DNA of 28,389 nucleotides, taken from contig NZ_LSJY01000115.1 of the NCBI RefSeq assembly GCF_001556865.1, positions 1 to 28,389 on the forward strand, given 5' to 3'. This DNA is from Sphingobium sp. CCH11-B1 (GTDB lineage Bacteria; Pseudomonadota; Alphaproteobacteria; Sphingomonadales; Sphingomonadaceae). The first letter of the stretch is position 1. Each line of letters opens with the position of its first letter. Below, piece after piece: positions 1 through 6,566 of the stretch. The notes below the pieces were generated by a model that was given only the letters and a program-made list of their open reading frames with translations, made no database searches and was not told where the DNA came from. Both the position numbers and the translations under genes were made by a program.

Positions 1-55
1 CTTTTTGCACGCCGATCACCCCACGAAGGGGGTGCCTATTGCACGCTGATCCTCA
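1..55. mobile_element. Terminus of an IS21-family-like insertion sequence (partial, runs off the window)
   Basis: Two imperfect copies of a 16-bp motif lie in direct orientation, TTTTTGCACGCCGATC at 2-17 and CTATTGCACGCTGATC at 36-51 (13 of 16 identical). Between them is a hairpin with arms CACCCC (17-22) and GGGGTG (29-34). Repeated copies of a TTGCACGCCGAT-like motif near the tips are what I know from IS21-family (IstA/IstB) elements, whose ends finish in CA. A CA at 54-55 is therefore the likely tip. The reading frame of the neighbouring RadC-like gene loses family resemblance at exactly this point. No transposase gene is visible because the element continues to the left, so the family assignment is from the end motifs only. 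Confidence 0.6.
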
Positions 56-368
56 CCCATATGATATGATCGTAGCAACGAAGGCCGATCACCTGACATG
101 CGATGATGAAACTCCTCGTGGCGTGAATGTCCTGCTTCGATGGTTGCACATCCCCGCTCGGATGATTGTGGGTCATCATGATTTGGACGGCGTTTCGCCG
201 CAGCGCCGAACGAAAAATATGGGGCAGATCAAAACCGACCTCCGCTTGGATGCCTTCAAAAGAAACATCGCCTGCAACTTGCCCCTGCTGGTCGAGGAAG
301 AGAAAATACGCGCGTTCGTGATCAATTTCGCGAAACAGGTTGGTTAGCCACCTCGACCAACGCTTCAA
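36..368 (-). pseudogene. RadC-like JAB-domain protein, 3' end cut by an insertion element
   Basis: The product is a small RadC/JAB-family protein. Its core is the THNHPSGD motif followed by PSKQD and a DHII segment, the metal-binding signature of the family. It lacks the N-terminal HhH part of full-length RadC. The usual Arg-Glu before the helix leading to the core is Pro-His here. After DHIIW (W is residue 104 from the chosen start) the family normally has a Gly-rich turn and an SF(R)..GLL tail. Here the frame instead enters the insertion-element end at 55 and stops at 36-38 after VRISVQ. I chose the TTG at 368 because it overlaps the stop of the upstream membrane gene (TTGA). An ATG further up (to 560) would run inside that gene. 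The upstream gene order suggests cotranscription. Any function is unknown and the truncated form may be inactive. Confidence 0.7.
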
Positions 369-802
369 CCGGTCCGATTCAACCCTCTCCGCCTTTGTTG
401 TCGATGTTCGAAAACCCCGATCACCAGCGAGGCCTGCGTTGGCCAAGCCCACCACGCCGCCAGAAAGGCGTAAGGAAACGCGACAATCATCGGTGGTAGG
501 AACATCGCTATGTGCGTGTAAACGCTGAGCAGGTGAAAAGAGCTCGCCCATATTGGCCAAAACCTGTCGGATTTGATGGCCAGGGCGATCAATGCCCCGG
601 CCAGCAGAAGATCGACAAAGAGGACACCTTGCTCGACTGAGCTATAGCGCGCAGTAAATTCCGTGGTCGCAAAATGTGTGCTAATGATAGCCAGCACAAA
701 CAGCCCTACGGCAATACGTTCGCATCGCCCTCCCCAAATGGCCGCGACCATTAGGGTTCCCGGGATGTACGCCCAGTTCAGATACTGCAGCAGCTGAGTC
801 AA
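365..802 (-). CDS. Small multi-pass membrane protein, conserved hypothetical
   Basis: 145 aa with about four hydrophobic stretches: roughly residues 12-40, 60-76, 84-104 and 106-128. Charged loops lie between them, and the basic C-terminal tail (EHRQQRRRGLNRTG) probably faces the cytoplasm. I recognise the pattern as a conserved sphingomonad inner-membrane protein of unknown function but cannot name a domain. The start is a TTG at 802 with GAGGG about nine bases upstream and an in-frame TAA five codons before. The next ATG (751) would lose the first hydrophobic segment. It lies 33 bp downstream of the helical-protein gene and its stop overlaps the RadC-like start, so it sits in the same presumptive operon as the LuxR-type regulator. 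Confidence 0.72.
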   Translation of the reverse strand: MTQLLQYLNWAYIPGTLMVAAIWGGRCERIAVGLFVLAIISTHFATTEFTARYSSVEQGVLFVDLLLAGALIALAIKSDRFWPIWASSFHLLSVYTHIAMFLPPMIVAFPYAFLAAWWAWPTQASLVIGVFEHRQQRRRGLNRTG

Positions 803-835
803 ATCGTAACGCCCTCGTTATGAACGATGCGCGTC

Positions 836-1174
836 TTAGGGCATCGCGGGCTTCTGCTCCATGCCTCCATAGGCGGCCGGATCAAGGCTAAGCTGTTTGC
901 CGGTCACGGCTAGGCGATTGTGCGCGTCGACCATCGAGGCACGCCCCTTGATCATCGTATGCAGTGCCTCACCCAGACTACTCAGCGCGTCCTGGCCGAC
1001 CACGGCCGAGAGGTTAGCAGTTATCCGCGCCTGGACCAGCATCTGTGTCAGGTTTGCAAGTTGGCCGATCGTAGAATCAAGTGCGATTTCTGTATCACGA
1101 AGCTGCTGGGCCACCTTGGGCGCCTCCTGATGCAGTTCGGACTGGCGCTTACGAAGCACTGCGATATTGGACAT
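836..1174 (-). CDS. Small helical (coiled-coil-like) protein of unknown function
   Basis: 112 aa, soluble and almost entirely predicted helix. Two long amphipathic segments (about residues 5-60 and 65-100) are rich in Leu, Ala, Gln and charged residues and look able to form a coiled coil or helical bundle. No signal peptide, membrane segment or catalytic motif is visible. The ATG at 1174 was chosen because GGGAGAAG precedes it at good spacing; an upstream in-frame start at 1216 has no such signal. It lies 58 bp after the LuxR-type regulator and 33 bp before the membrane-protein gene on the same strand. A partner of one of these is possible, but nothing in the sequence proves it. Confidence 0.68.
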   Translation of the reverse strand: MSNIAVLRKRQSELHQEAPKVAQQLRDTEIALDSTIGQLANLTQMLVQARITANLSAVVGQDALSSLGEALHTMIKGRASMVDAHNRLAVTGKQLSLDPAAYGGMEQKPAMP

Positions 1175-1232
1175 GACTCTTCTCCCTGGATCGCGGTGGC
1201 GATCCTGTTTTGCCATCCAGCGGGATGACGGC

Positions 1233-1772
1233 TCAGGCTCGAGTGAGGAGACTCAGAAGGGTTTCGTAGCTGGCCAGCGCACCCACACTGATCATTAAGA
1301 TCACCATAGGCAGGATGATCAGCAGGATGACCCGCTGGACCAAAGACAGATCATTGGTCGCCCCACGATGGGCAGGGATCAGCCAACCCAATGGCCCAAG
1401 CCATCGCCGCCACTCCCTGCTTGACCCAATCGGTGCATCATCGATGCGCGTCGACGCAAGCGGCAGCGAGGGGTTAATCCCTTTTGGGGGATGCACTTCA
1501 TTCACCGTTTCTGGCGGAAAACCTTGGGCTTCTTGCCACGTCGAAAGCTGGCCAACGCTCTGTTCATAAGCGAGGAAGGCGCGCGCCGCCTCGACGCTCG
1601 TCTGGACGTCGAACAATTTGCGGGCAGCGGCCAGGTGCTGCTTCACCGTTTCGGGGGAGTTTCCTAGACGGATCGCAATTTCTTTGATTCGGAAATTTTG
1701 CCCCAGCAGTCTCAGGCATTCGCGCTGACGATCTGTCAATTTCGCCGCGGCTGAATCTCGTGCATCGGACAT
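1233..1772 (-). CDS. Membrane-anchored LuxR-type HTH regulator
   Basis: 179 aa from the ATG at 1772. Residues about 12-70 are a LuxR/FixJ-type helix-turn-helix (LTDRQRECLRLL ... KEIAIRLGNSPETVKQHL). A Pro/Ser-rich linker of about 70 residues follows, then one strongly hydrophobic helix near the C-terminus (about 148-170). There is no receiver, PAS or autoinducer domain, so the input is not obvious; the protein would hold its DNA-binding domain at the inner membrane by its C-terminus. The ATG at 1772 has a GGGGG run just upstream; a TTG at 1796 is the alternative. A 6-bp-arm palindrome at 1806-1821, just upstream, is a candidate autoregulatory site. It is the second gene of a presumptive five-gene minus-strand cassette. 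Confidence 0.8.
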   Translation of the reverse strand: MSDARDSAAAKLTDRQRECLRLLGQNFRIKEIAIRLGNSPETVKQHLAAARKLFDVQTSVEAARAFLAYEQSVGQLSTWQEAQGFPPETVNEVHPPKGINPSLPLASTRIDDAPIGSSREWRRWLGPLGWLIPAHRGATNDLSLVQRVILLIILPMVILMISVGALASYETLLSLLTRA

Positions 1773-1805
1773 TCTACCCCCAAAGAACCCCGGCAACGGG
1801 ATCTC

Positions 1806-1821
1806 TAGGTAGAATTACCTA
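1806..1821. promoter_or_regulatory. Candidate operator palindrome upstream of the LuxR-type gene
   Basis: TAGGTA-GAAT-TACCTA is a perfect inverted repeat with 6-bp arms, lying 34 bp before the ATG of the LuxR-HTH gene and just after the stop of the 59-aa gene. The TACCTAT on one side fits the TACYYMT heptamer bound by NarL-type members of this HTH superfamily. Use as an autoregulatory operator is inference. Confidence 0.35.
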
Positions 1822-1832
1822 TAGCCAGCCTC

Positions 1833-2012
1833 CTAGCCGCGCAACTCCGTTGATTCGTTGACAAGCAGGGTGAGCAGCCGGATCTTGTGATTGAGGATGT
1901 GAATATCGCCGTTGATGGAGTCGCAAAGGGCTGCGCACAGCCCAGCGTTATGAGGGTTGATCAAATCCTCAAGCAGCATTTTTTCATCGAGCAGGGTAAA
2001 AACAGCGTTCAT
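1833..2012 (-). CDS. 59-aa hypothetical protein heading the LuxR cassette
   Basis: An open frame runs from an ATG at 2012 to a TAG at 1833-1835 and encodes 59 residues, MNAVFTLLDEKMLLEDL at the start and NESTELRG at the end. It looks like two or three short amphipathic helices with two cysteines in the middle (LCAALCD). It has no membrane segment and no motif I recognise. Arguments for a real gene: it has the same strand and spacing (60 bp) as the downstream LuxR-type gene, a plausible amino-acid composition, and occupies an otherwise empty gap. Against: no clear Shine-Dalgarno sequence precedes the ATG. A TTGACT about 20 bp upstream could be part of a -35 element. Confidence 0.5.
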   Translation of the reverse strand: MNAVFTLLDEKMLLEDLINPHNAGLCAALCDSINGDIHILNHKIRLLTLLVNESTELRG

Positions 2013-2363
2013 GGCGTGCGCCTAGAGTCAAGCCGTGACAAAATCGACGCGAGACTTGTCCGAATCGGGGGTGTTTTCGATTTGACGCCGAGCGAACGGC
2101 AGCTAACTCTAAATCTCGGCTCCAAACCAGACATTCGCCTATCGGCCAGTTCTGGCCAGCTCCCCCTGTCCTACACCACCACCCCCATGCCATAATCCTC
2201 CCTGGCTCTTTGCAACCGTCCGTCCCACGCCACCCTGTCCGCACAGGCGCGCGCATGAACTTCGCAAAAAATCTCCTATTGCGAAGGCCACGCCACGACT
2301 CCGCTCCCACGCAAATGCGTGGCCTGCAACGGTGTGAACTTCGCAGGCTTTGCAGCGCCTCAG
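2013..2363. other. Gene-free interval with many inverted repeats
   Basis: I see no convincing gene here. Short frames on both strands have atypical composition and no ribosome binding site. The right-hand half is crowded with palindromes (see the repeat entry at 2234-2346) and lies between the head of the LuxR cassette and the 3' end of the CoA-transferase gene. It probably contains the cassette promoter and the terminator region of the CoA-transferase. Confidence 0.5.
2234..2346. repeat. Nested inverted and direct repeats downstream of the CoA-transferase gene
   Basis: Four structures are packed together. CCTGT-CCGC-ACAGG is at 2234-2247. CTTCGCAA (2260-2267) pairs with TTGCGAAG (2279-2286). 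GGCCACGC (2286-2293) pairs with GCGTGGCC (2317-2324). CCACGC-AAAT-GCGTGG at 2307-2322 competes for that same right arm. TGAACTTCGCA occurs twice, near 2256 and 2335. Folding on the minus strand could end CoA-transferase transcription, but the pattern also resembles an extragenic palindromic repeat. Confidence 0.55.
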
Positions 2364-3551
2364 TCAGCCCAGATCGCCGCTGGCCCGCAGTGCCGCCACC
2401 GCCTCCGCGCTGACGCCCAGCCCGGTCAGCACTGACGCGCCATCCTCGCCCAGTCGCGCGACATGGTCCCGCGCCTCGACCCGCGACCCGCTCATGCGGA
2501 AGGGCGGGTTGGGCACCTTGAAGGCACCCGCATCGTCATGCACCTGCGCGAACGCACCCCGCGCCGCCAATTGCGGATCGTCCAGCAACTCGCCAATCTC
2601 GCGATAACGGGCGCAGGGCACGCCATGACGCGACAGGATCGCCTCGGCCTCCGCCGCGCTGCGCTCCAGCGTCCATTGCTCGGTGAGCGCCAGCAACGTC
2701 GCCCAATGGGCATTGCGATCCGCATTGGTCCGGAAACGTGGATTGTCTCGCCATTCGGGATGGCCGACCGCATCGGTCAACTGCTCGAAATTGCGCGGAC
2801 TGGTGGGCGCGACCATGATGAAGCCGTCGCTGGTCTTGAGCGGCGTATAGAGCGGTCGGCGCGCATCGCCGGGAAACTGCGCCTCCTGTGTCTCGAACAC
2901 TAGCATGCCGACCATCGCTTCCAGCATCGACAGGTCGATATGCTGCCCCTGCCCCGTCCGCTCCCGCTGATAGAGCGCGGCCTGGATCGCGCCGAACGCA
3001 TGGGTGCCACCCAGCACGTCGGCGATGAAGATGCCACTGGTCGCGGGCCGGTCCGCCCCGTCCTGATAGCGCAGGTTGACCATGTCGAACCCGCTGGCGG
3101 CATGGATCACCGGCGCATAGGCCGGGAAAAGCGCCTTCGGCCCGGTCTGGCCATAGCCGGAGATCGAGCAATAGATGAGCCGCGGGTTGATCGCCGTCAG
3201 CGTCGCAAAGTCGAGGCCAAAGCGCGCCATGACACCGGGCCGGAAATTTTCCACTAGCACGTCGCAGGTGGCAACCAGTTGCGTGATGAGCGCGACGATC
3301 TCCGGCGATTTGAGGTTGCAGGCGATCGACTGCTTGCCCGCGTTCAGATTGCCGAAATAGGCGCTATGGCCGTCCCGCTTGGGGGGCCGCGCACGGACCT
3401 GATCGCCCTCAAGCGATTCCACCTTGATGACCTCCGCACCAAGGTCGGCGAGCATCCGGGTGGCGAACGGCCCGGCCATGACACTGGTGAAATCCAGCAC
3501 CCGCACGCCGTCCAGCGCGCCCGCCATCACTCGCTTGCCATCATCCGCCAT
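2364..3551 (-). CDS. CaiB/BaiF-family (class III) CoA-transferase
   Basis: 395 aa, the normal length for the family, which moves CoA between carboxylic acids in the cytoplasm. Family marks appear in order: VLDFTSVMAGPFATRMLADLG at the N-terminus, VIKVE, the NAGK segment (70-73), VENFRPGVM (100-108), ISGYGQTGP (130-138) and FIADVLGG with the likely catalytic Asp178. The donor and acceptor acids cannot be told from sequence. The ATG at 3551 is preceded by AGGTAGGTG; a second in-frame ATG at 3527 gives an equally typical N-terminus. A GntR-type half-palindrome lies 30-45 bp upstream. The neighbouring FadR-like regulator and etfBA point to catabolism of an acyl-CoA. Confidence 0.9.
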   Translation of the reverse strand: MADDGKRVMAGALDGVRVLDFTSVMAGPFATRMLADLGAEVIKVESLEGDQVRARPPKRDGHSAYFGNLNAGKQSIACNLKSPEIVALITQLVATCDVLVENFRPGVMARFGLDFATLTAINPRLIYCSISGYGQTGPKALFPAYAPVIHAASGFDMVNLRYQDGADRPATSGIFIADVLGGTHAFGAIQAALYQRERTGQGQHIDLSMLEAMVGMLVFETQEAQFPGDARRPLYTPLKTSDGFIMVAPTSPRNFEQLTDAVGHPEWRDNPRFRTNADRNAHWATLLALTEQWTLERSAAEAEAILSRHGVPCARYREIGELLDDPQLAARGAFAQVHDDAGAFKVPNPPFRMSGSRVEARDHVARLGEDGASVLTGLGVSAEAVAALRASGDLG

Positions 3552-3563
3552 GCCGCACCTACC

Positions 3564-3596
3564 TATGGAGCCATATATTCAATGGTCCTACCTATT
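3564..3596. promoter_or_regulatory. Candidate GntR-family operator region before the CoA-transferase gene
   Basis: AATGGTCCTACCTATT (3581-3596) is a degenerate copy of the perfect palindrome in front of etfB: the left AATGGT half is identical and the right half has drifted. Next to it is TATGG-AG-CCATA (3564-3575), a perfect 12-bp palindrome abutting the ribosome-binding region. The position directly upstream of the start codon fits repression of the CoA-transferase gene; binding is inferred. Confidence 0.4.
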
Positions 3597-3620
3597 GCAT
3601 GGCAGAGATGGCGCGGTCAA

Positions 3621-4355
3621 TCAGCCCTTGGTGGCGGCCTTGCTGTTCTTGCGGACATGGCGATGCACCCGCTCCAGATGCTTGCGCATTTCCGCGACGG
3701 CCGCTTGCTCATCCTTCGCCCGCAAATGCCGCACCAGCTTGAACCGGGATTCGATCAGCGATTGCTGCAACGTTTCATAGTCCGGCCCGCGTACAAATTC
3801 GTGCAGGATCGCCGACAGCGAATCCACGAAGATGCCGAAAATGCGGTTCTTGGTCGCACGGGCCAGCACCGCATAATATTCCACCGCACAGGCATAGCGC
3901 GCCTCCACGCTGGTTTCCCGCTTGGTCCGCGCGGCAATCGCCTCCAACTCCGCCAGGTCGGTTTCCGTGGCGCGCGCGCACGCCAGCCGGACGATGATAT
4001 CTTGCAAGGCGATCCGCGCCTCGGTCAGTTCGCCCAGCGAAATATCGCCCAGATGGACATAATCCTGCATCGCCTGCACGATCCGGTCCGGCTCGGCCGT
4101 CTGCACGAACGCCCCGCCCTTCGCGCCCTTCACATTGCGGATGATTCCCGCGACCTCCAGGCTGCGCAGCGCCTCCCGCAACGCGCTGCGACTGACCTGA
4201 AATTCGACCGCCAATTCCCGTTCGGCAGGCAGCTTGTCTCCCGCCTTGAGCGTACCCGCCGCCAATTGCTCGCGGATCTGTTCACAGATCACCTCGAACG
4301 CGCGCCGCGTTTTGATGGGGGCGAAACTGGGCTTGTGGGATGGGGACGATGCCAT
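3621..4355 (-). CDS. GntR/FadR-family transcriptional regulator (FCD domain)
   Basis: 244 aa. Residues 15-85 are a GntR winged helix ([32 protein letters not shown], split by the recognition helix). Residues about 105-230 are an all-helical FCD ligand domain. The domain normally uses an Asp and three His to bind a metal. Here the usual Phe-His of the central helix reads Tyr-Tyr ([12 protein letters not shown]), while later His residues (VRHL, RKHL) remain, so ligand or metal binding may differ from the textbook site. The ATG at 4355 begins a short linker before the HTH; the longer frame to 4487 would run across the operator and etfB leader. It lies divergent from etfBA and 69 bp upstream of the CoA-transferase gene on the same strand, and probably controls both. 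Confidence 0.9.
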   Translation of the reverse strand: MASSPSHKPSFAPIKTRRAFEVICEQIREQLAAGTLKAGDKLPAERELAVEFQVSRSALREALRSLEVAGIIRNVKGAKGGAFVQTAEPDRIVQAMQDYVHLGDISLGELTEARIALQDIIVRLACARATETDLAELEAIAARTKRETSVEARYACAVEYYAVLARATKNRIFGIFVDSLSAILHEFVRGPDYETLQQSLIESRFKLVRHLRAKDEQAAVAEMRKHLERVHRHVRKNSKAATKG

Positions 4356-4429
4356 AGAGTGCGCTCCGATAGGGATGCGCAAAGCTATAGCCGACGCCGA
4401 GAAAGGCGCAATGGCCGGACCGAACGGGA

Positions 4430-4457
4430 TTGACAGACACCTTTCATTCATTAATGG
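4430..4457 (+). promoter_or_regulatory. Putative etfBA promoter
   Basis: A perfect -35 hexamer TTGACA at 4430-4435 is followed after 16 bp by TAATGG at 4452-4457, a weak -10 match that lies inside the GntR-type palindrome. The arrangement would let the regulator block RNA polymerase directly. The -10 call is tentative. Confidence 0.5.
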
Positions 4458-4468
4458 TCTGACCATTA
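4452..4468. promoter_or_regulatory. GntR/FadR-type operator between the regulator and etfB
   Basis: TAATGGTC-T-GACCATTA is a perfect 17-bp palindrome. Its core TGGTCTGACCA fits the TNGTNNNACNA pattern bound by many FadR-subfamily GntR regulators. It lies between the divergent regulator gene and etfB, overlaps the presumed etfB -10 region and ends 17 bp before the etfB start codon. The divergent FCD-domain regulator is the obvious ligand, probably acting as repressor. Confidence 0.75.
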
Positions 4469-4485
4469 TAGAAATGGAGCAAGCC

Positions 4486-5235
4486 ATGAAGATCCTTGTG
4501 CCCGTTAAGCGGGTGATTGATTATAATGTGAAGCCGCGCGTGAAAGCGGACGGCACGGGCGTCGATCTGGCGAACGTCAAGATGAGCATGAACCCGTTCG
4601 ACGAGATCGCCGTCGAGGAAGCCATCCGCCTGAAGGAAAAGGGCGTGGCGACCGAAGTGATTGCTGTGTCGATCGGCGTCACCAAGGCGCAGGAAACGCT
4701 GCGCACGTCGCTTGCCATGGGTGCCGACCGCGCGATCCTGATCCAGACCGATGAAGACGTCGAACCGCTGGCCGTCGCCAAGCTGCTTGCCAAGGTGCAG
4801 GAAGAGGAAGGCGCTGGCCTGATCATTCTGGGCAAGCAGGCGATCGATGATGACAGCAACCAGACCGGCCAGATGCTGGCGGCGCTGTTGAACCTGCCGC
4901 AGGGCACGTTCGCGTCGAAGGTCGAGGTCGAAGGCGACAGCGTGTCGGTGACGCGCGAAGTCGATGGCGGGCTGGAGACGGTGAAGCTGTCGACGCCTGC
5001 GATCATCACCACCGACTTGCGCTTGAACGAGCCGCGCTATGCGTCGCTGCCCAACATCATGAAGGCCAAGTCCAAGCCGCTCGCGCAGAAAACGCCTGCC
5101 GATTATGGCGTGGATATCGGGGCGCGGCTGGAGACGCTGAAGGTCGTCGAGCCGCCAAAGCGCACCGCCGGCGTCAAGGTGGCCGATGTCGATGAACTGG
5201 TTGCCAAGCTCAAGGCCATGGGAGTTGCCGCATGA
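4486..5235 (+). CDS. etfB: Electron transfer flavoprotein, beta subunit
   Basis: 249 aa, the usual size. EtfB carries AMP and, with EtfA, takes electrons from acyl-CoA and related dehydrogenases to pass them to ETF-quinone oxidoreductase. Visible marks: [14 protein letters not shown] at the N-terminus, the nucleotide-binding segment DDDSNQTGQ (121-129) and the partner-recognition loop [12 protein letters not shown] (184-195), whose Leu188 corresponds to the anchor Leu of ETF-beta. The ATG at 4486 has GGAG six bases before it; in-frame starts further up lie in the operator and the divergent gene. It overlaps etfA by four bases (ATGA). Its control appears to be by the GntR-type palindrome just upstream. 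Confidence 0.97.
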   Translation: MKILVPVKRVIDYNVKPRVKADGTGVDLANVKMSMNPFDEIAVEEAIRLKEKGVATEVIAVSIGVTKAQETLRTSLAMGADRAILIQTDEDVEPLAVAKLLAKVQEEEGAGLIILGKQAIDDDSNQTGQMLAALLNLPQGTFASKVEVEGDSVSVTREVDGGLETVKLSTPAIITTDLRLNEPRYASLPNIMKAKSKPLAQKTPADYGVDIGARLETLKVVEPPKRTAGVKVADVDELVAKLKAMGVAA

Positions 5236-6161
5236 AGACGCTTGTCTGGGTTGAACATGAAGGCGGCGCGGTCAAGGACGCAACGCTGTCTGCCATCACC
5301 GCCGCTGCGAAGCTGGGCGAAGTGCATCTGCTCGTCGCTGGCGAAGGCGTTGATAGCGTTGCCGCCGCCGCCGCGCAGATTGCCGGTGTCGGCAAGGTGC
5401 ATGTCGCTGACGATGCCGCCTATGGCCATGCGCTTGCCGAGAATATCGCGCCGCTGGTCGTGGAACTGATGGGGCATCATGACGCCTTCATTGCGCCCGC
5501 CACCAGCAACGGCAAGAATATCGCGCCCCGCGTTGCGGCTCTGCTCGACGTGATGCAGATCAGCGACGTTCTTTCGGTTGAAGGCGAGGACACGTTCACG
5601 CGGCCGATCTATGCGGGCAATGCGATTGCTACGGTCAAGAGCAAGGATGCCAAGAAGGTCATCACCGTTCGCGGTACGGCGTTCGAGAAGGCGGCTCGCG
5701 AAGGTGGTTCGGGCACGGTGGAAGCGGTGGCTTCGACCGGGGACAAGGGGCTGTCGTCCTTTGTCGGGGCGGAGATCGCCAAGCTGGAGCGGCCGGAGCT
5801 GACCAGCGCAAAGATCATCGTGTCGGGTGGCCGGGCGCTCAAGGATGGGCCGATGTTCGAGGAAGTCATCTATCCGCTGGCCGACAAGCTCGGCGCTGCG
5901 GTCGGTGCCAGCCGGGCGGCGGTCGATGCGGGTTATGTGCCCAACGACTATCAGGTCGGGCAGACCGGCAAGATCGTGGCACCCGAAGTCTATGTTGCGG
6001 TCGGTATTTCCGGGGCGATCCAGCATTTGGCGGGGATGAAGGACAGCAAGACCATCATCGCCATCAACAAGGATGAGGATGCGCCGATTTTCCAGGTGGC
6101 CGATATCGGGCTGGTGGGTGATCTGTTCAAGATCGTGCCGGAGCTGACAGCCAAGCTGTAA
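5232..6161 (+). CDS. etfA: Electron transfer flavoprotein, alpha subunit
   Basis: 309 aa, full length. EtfA binds FAD and completes the ETF heterodimer with EtfB. The N-terminal half carries the ETF alpha/beta fold. The C-terminal FAD domain shows SGGRALKDG (198-206), QVGQTGK (241-247) and GISGAIQH (258-265), followed by the [20 protein letters not shown] segment typical of EtfA. The ATG overlaps the etfB stop as ATGA, so translation is coupled and subunit ratio fixed. An intrinsic terminator begins about 20 bp after the stop, making etfBA a self-contained two-gene unit. Confidence 0.97.
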   Translation: MKTLVWVEHEGGAVKDATLSAITAAAKLGEVHLLVAGEGVDSVAAAAAQIAGVGKVHVADDAAYGHALAENIAPLVVELMGHHDAFIAPATSNGKNIAPRVAALLDVMQISDVLSVEGEDTFTRPIYAGNAIATVKSKDAKKVITVRGTAFEKAAREGGSGTVEAVASTGDKGLSSFVGAEIAKLERPELTSAKIIVSGGRALKDGPMFEEVIYPLADKLGAAVGASRAAVDAGYVPNDYQVGQTGKIVAPEVYVAVGISGAIQHLAGMKDSKTIIAINKDEDAPIFQVADIGLVGDLFKIVPELTAKL

Positions 6162-6181
6162 GCGCGACGCCATCGCATAGG

Positions 6182-6215
6182 AAAGGGCGCGAAATAAAGA
6201 TGCCGCGCCCTTTTT
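6182..6215 (+). terminator. Rho-independent terminator of etfBA
   Basis: AAAGGGCGCG (6182-6191) and CGCGCCCTTT (6204-6213) form a 10-bp stem with a 12-nt A-rich loop, and the 3' arm runs into TTTTT (6211-6215). Confidence 0.9.
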
Positions 6216-6566
6216 ACGTCTGTCGTCGGCTGCATTGTCGTAGAGAAGATGAGCTGTTGCGCGACGATGAGCGCCGGGCATTCCCTGCTACCTCGCTCCA
6301 TTCATGGTCCGTTCCCTTGTGCTTAGCCTTGCGGTAAGTAATTGGGAATCCAATGTGATTCCCGATTCCAGCAAGAACGAACTGGGGCCTTTCTGGGGGC
6401 CTTATTCACCATCTCATTTTCATTACATATTTGAAAATAAAAACAGAAGCATCGTGGATTGGATTCCGGCTCGGCCATTTTCCGGTTTCCGGCCTGCCCG
6501 CGCCGCTCATCCGCATCCCTCGACACGGTCGAGCGCCGGCAGTGTGCCGACGGCCCCCATTGCTCT
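6216..6566. other. Gene-free, AT-richer interval between etfA and the DUF2520 gene
   Basis: About 350 bp with no credible gene on either strand. The middle (about 6330-6460) is clearly richer in A+T than the surroundings. It contains a perfect hairpin with 7-bp arms, GGGAATC (6344-6350) and GATTCCC (6357-6363), without a T run. A second short stem, CTCGAC-ACG-GTCGAG, is at 6519-6533 near the end of the DUF2520 gene. It could be a decayed gene or insertion scar. Confidence 0.45.

Noticed and set aside
369..560. N-terminal extension of the RadC-like frame to an ATG at 560
   Set aside because: It lies wholly inside the membrane-protein gene in another frame and shows no RadC resemblance.
1233..1772. 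Quorum-sensing LuxR receptor
   Set aside because: No autoinducer-binding domain; only the HTH and a membrane helix are present, and no luxI-type gene is nearby.
1887..2195. Plus-strand 102-codon frame
   Set aside because: Composition is not protein-like, it has no ribosome binding site, and it opposes the better-supported 59-aa gene.
3279..4433. Long plus-strand frame opposite the CoA-transferase and GntR genes
   Set aside because: Antisense shadow typical of high-GC DNA, Arg/His-rich with no family resemblance.
4234..4485. Upstream extension of etfB
   Set aside because: It would cross the divergent regulator gene and the operator; the conserved EtfB N-terminus starts at 4486 with a good Shine-Dalgarno.
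6383..6405. GGGGCC ... GGGGCC followed by TTATT as a terminator
   Set aside because: The two copies are direct, not inverted, so no real stem forms.
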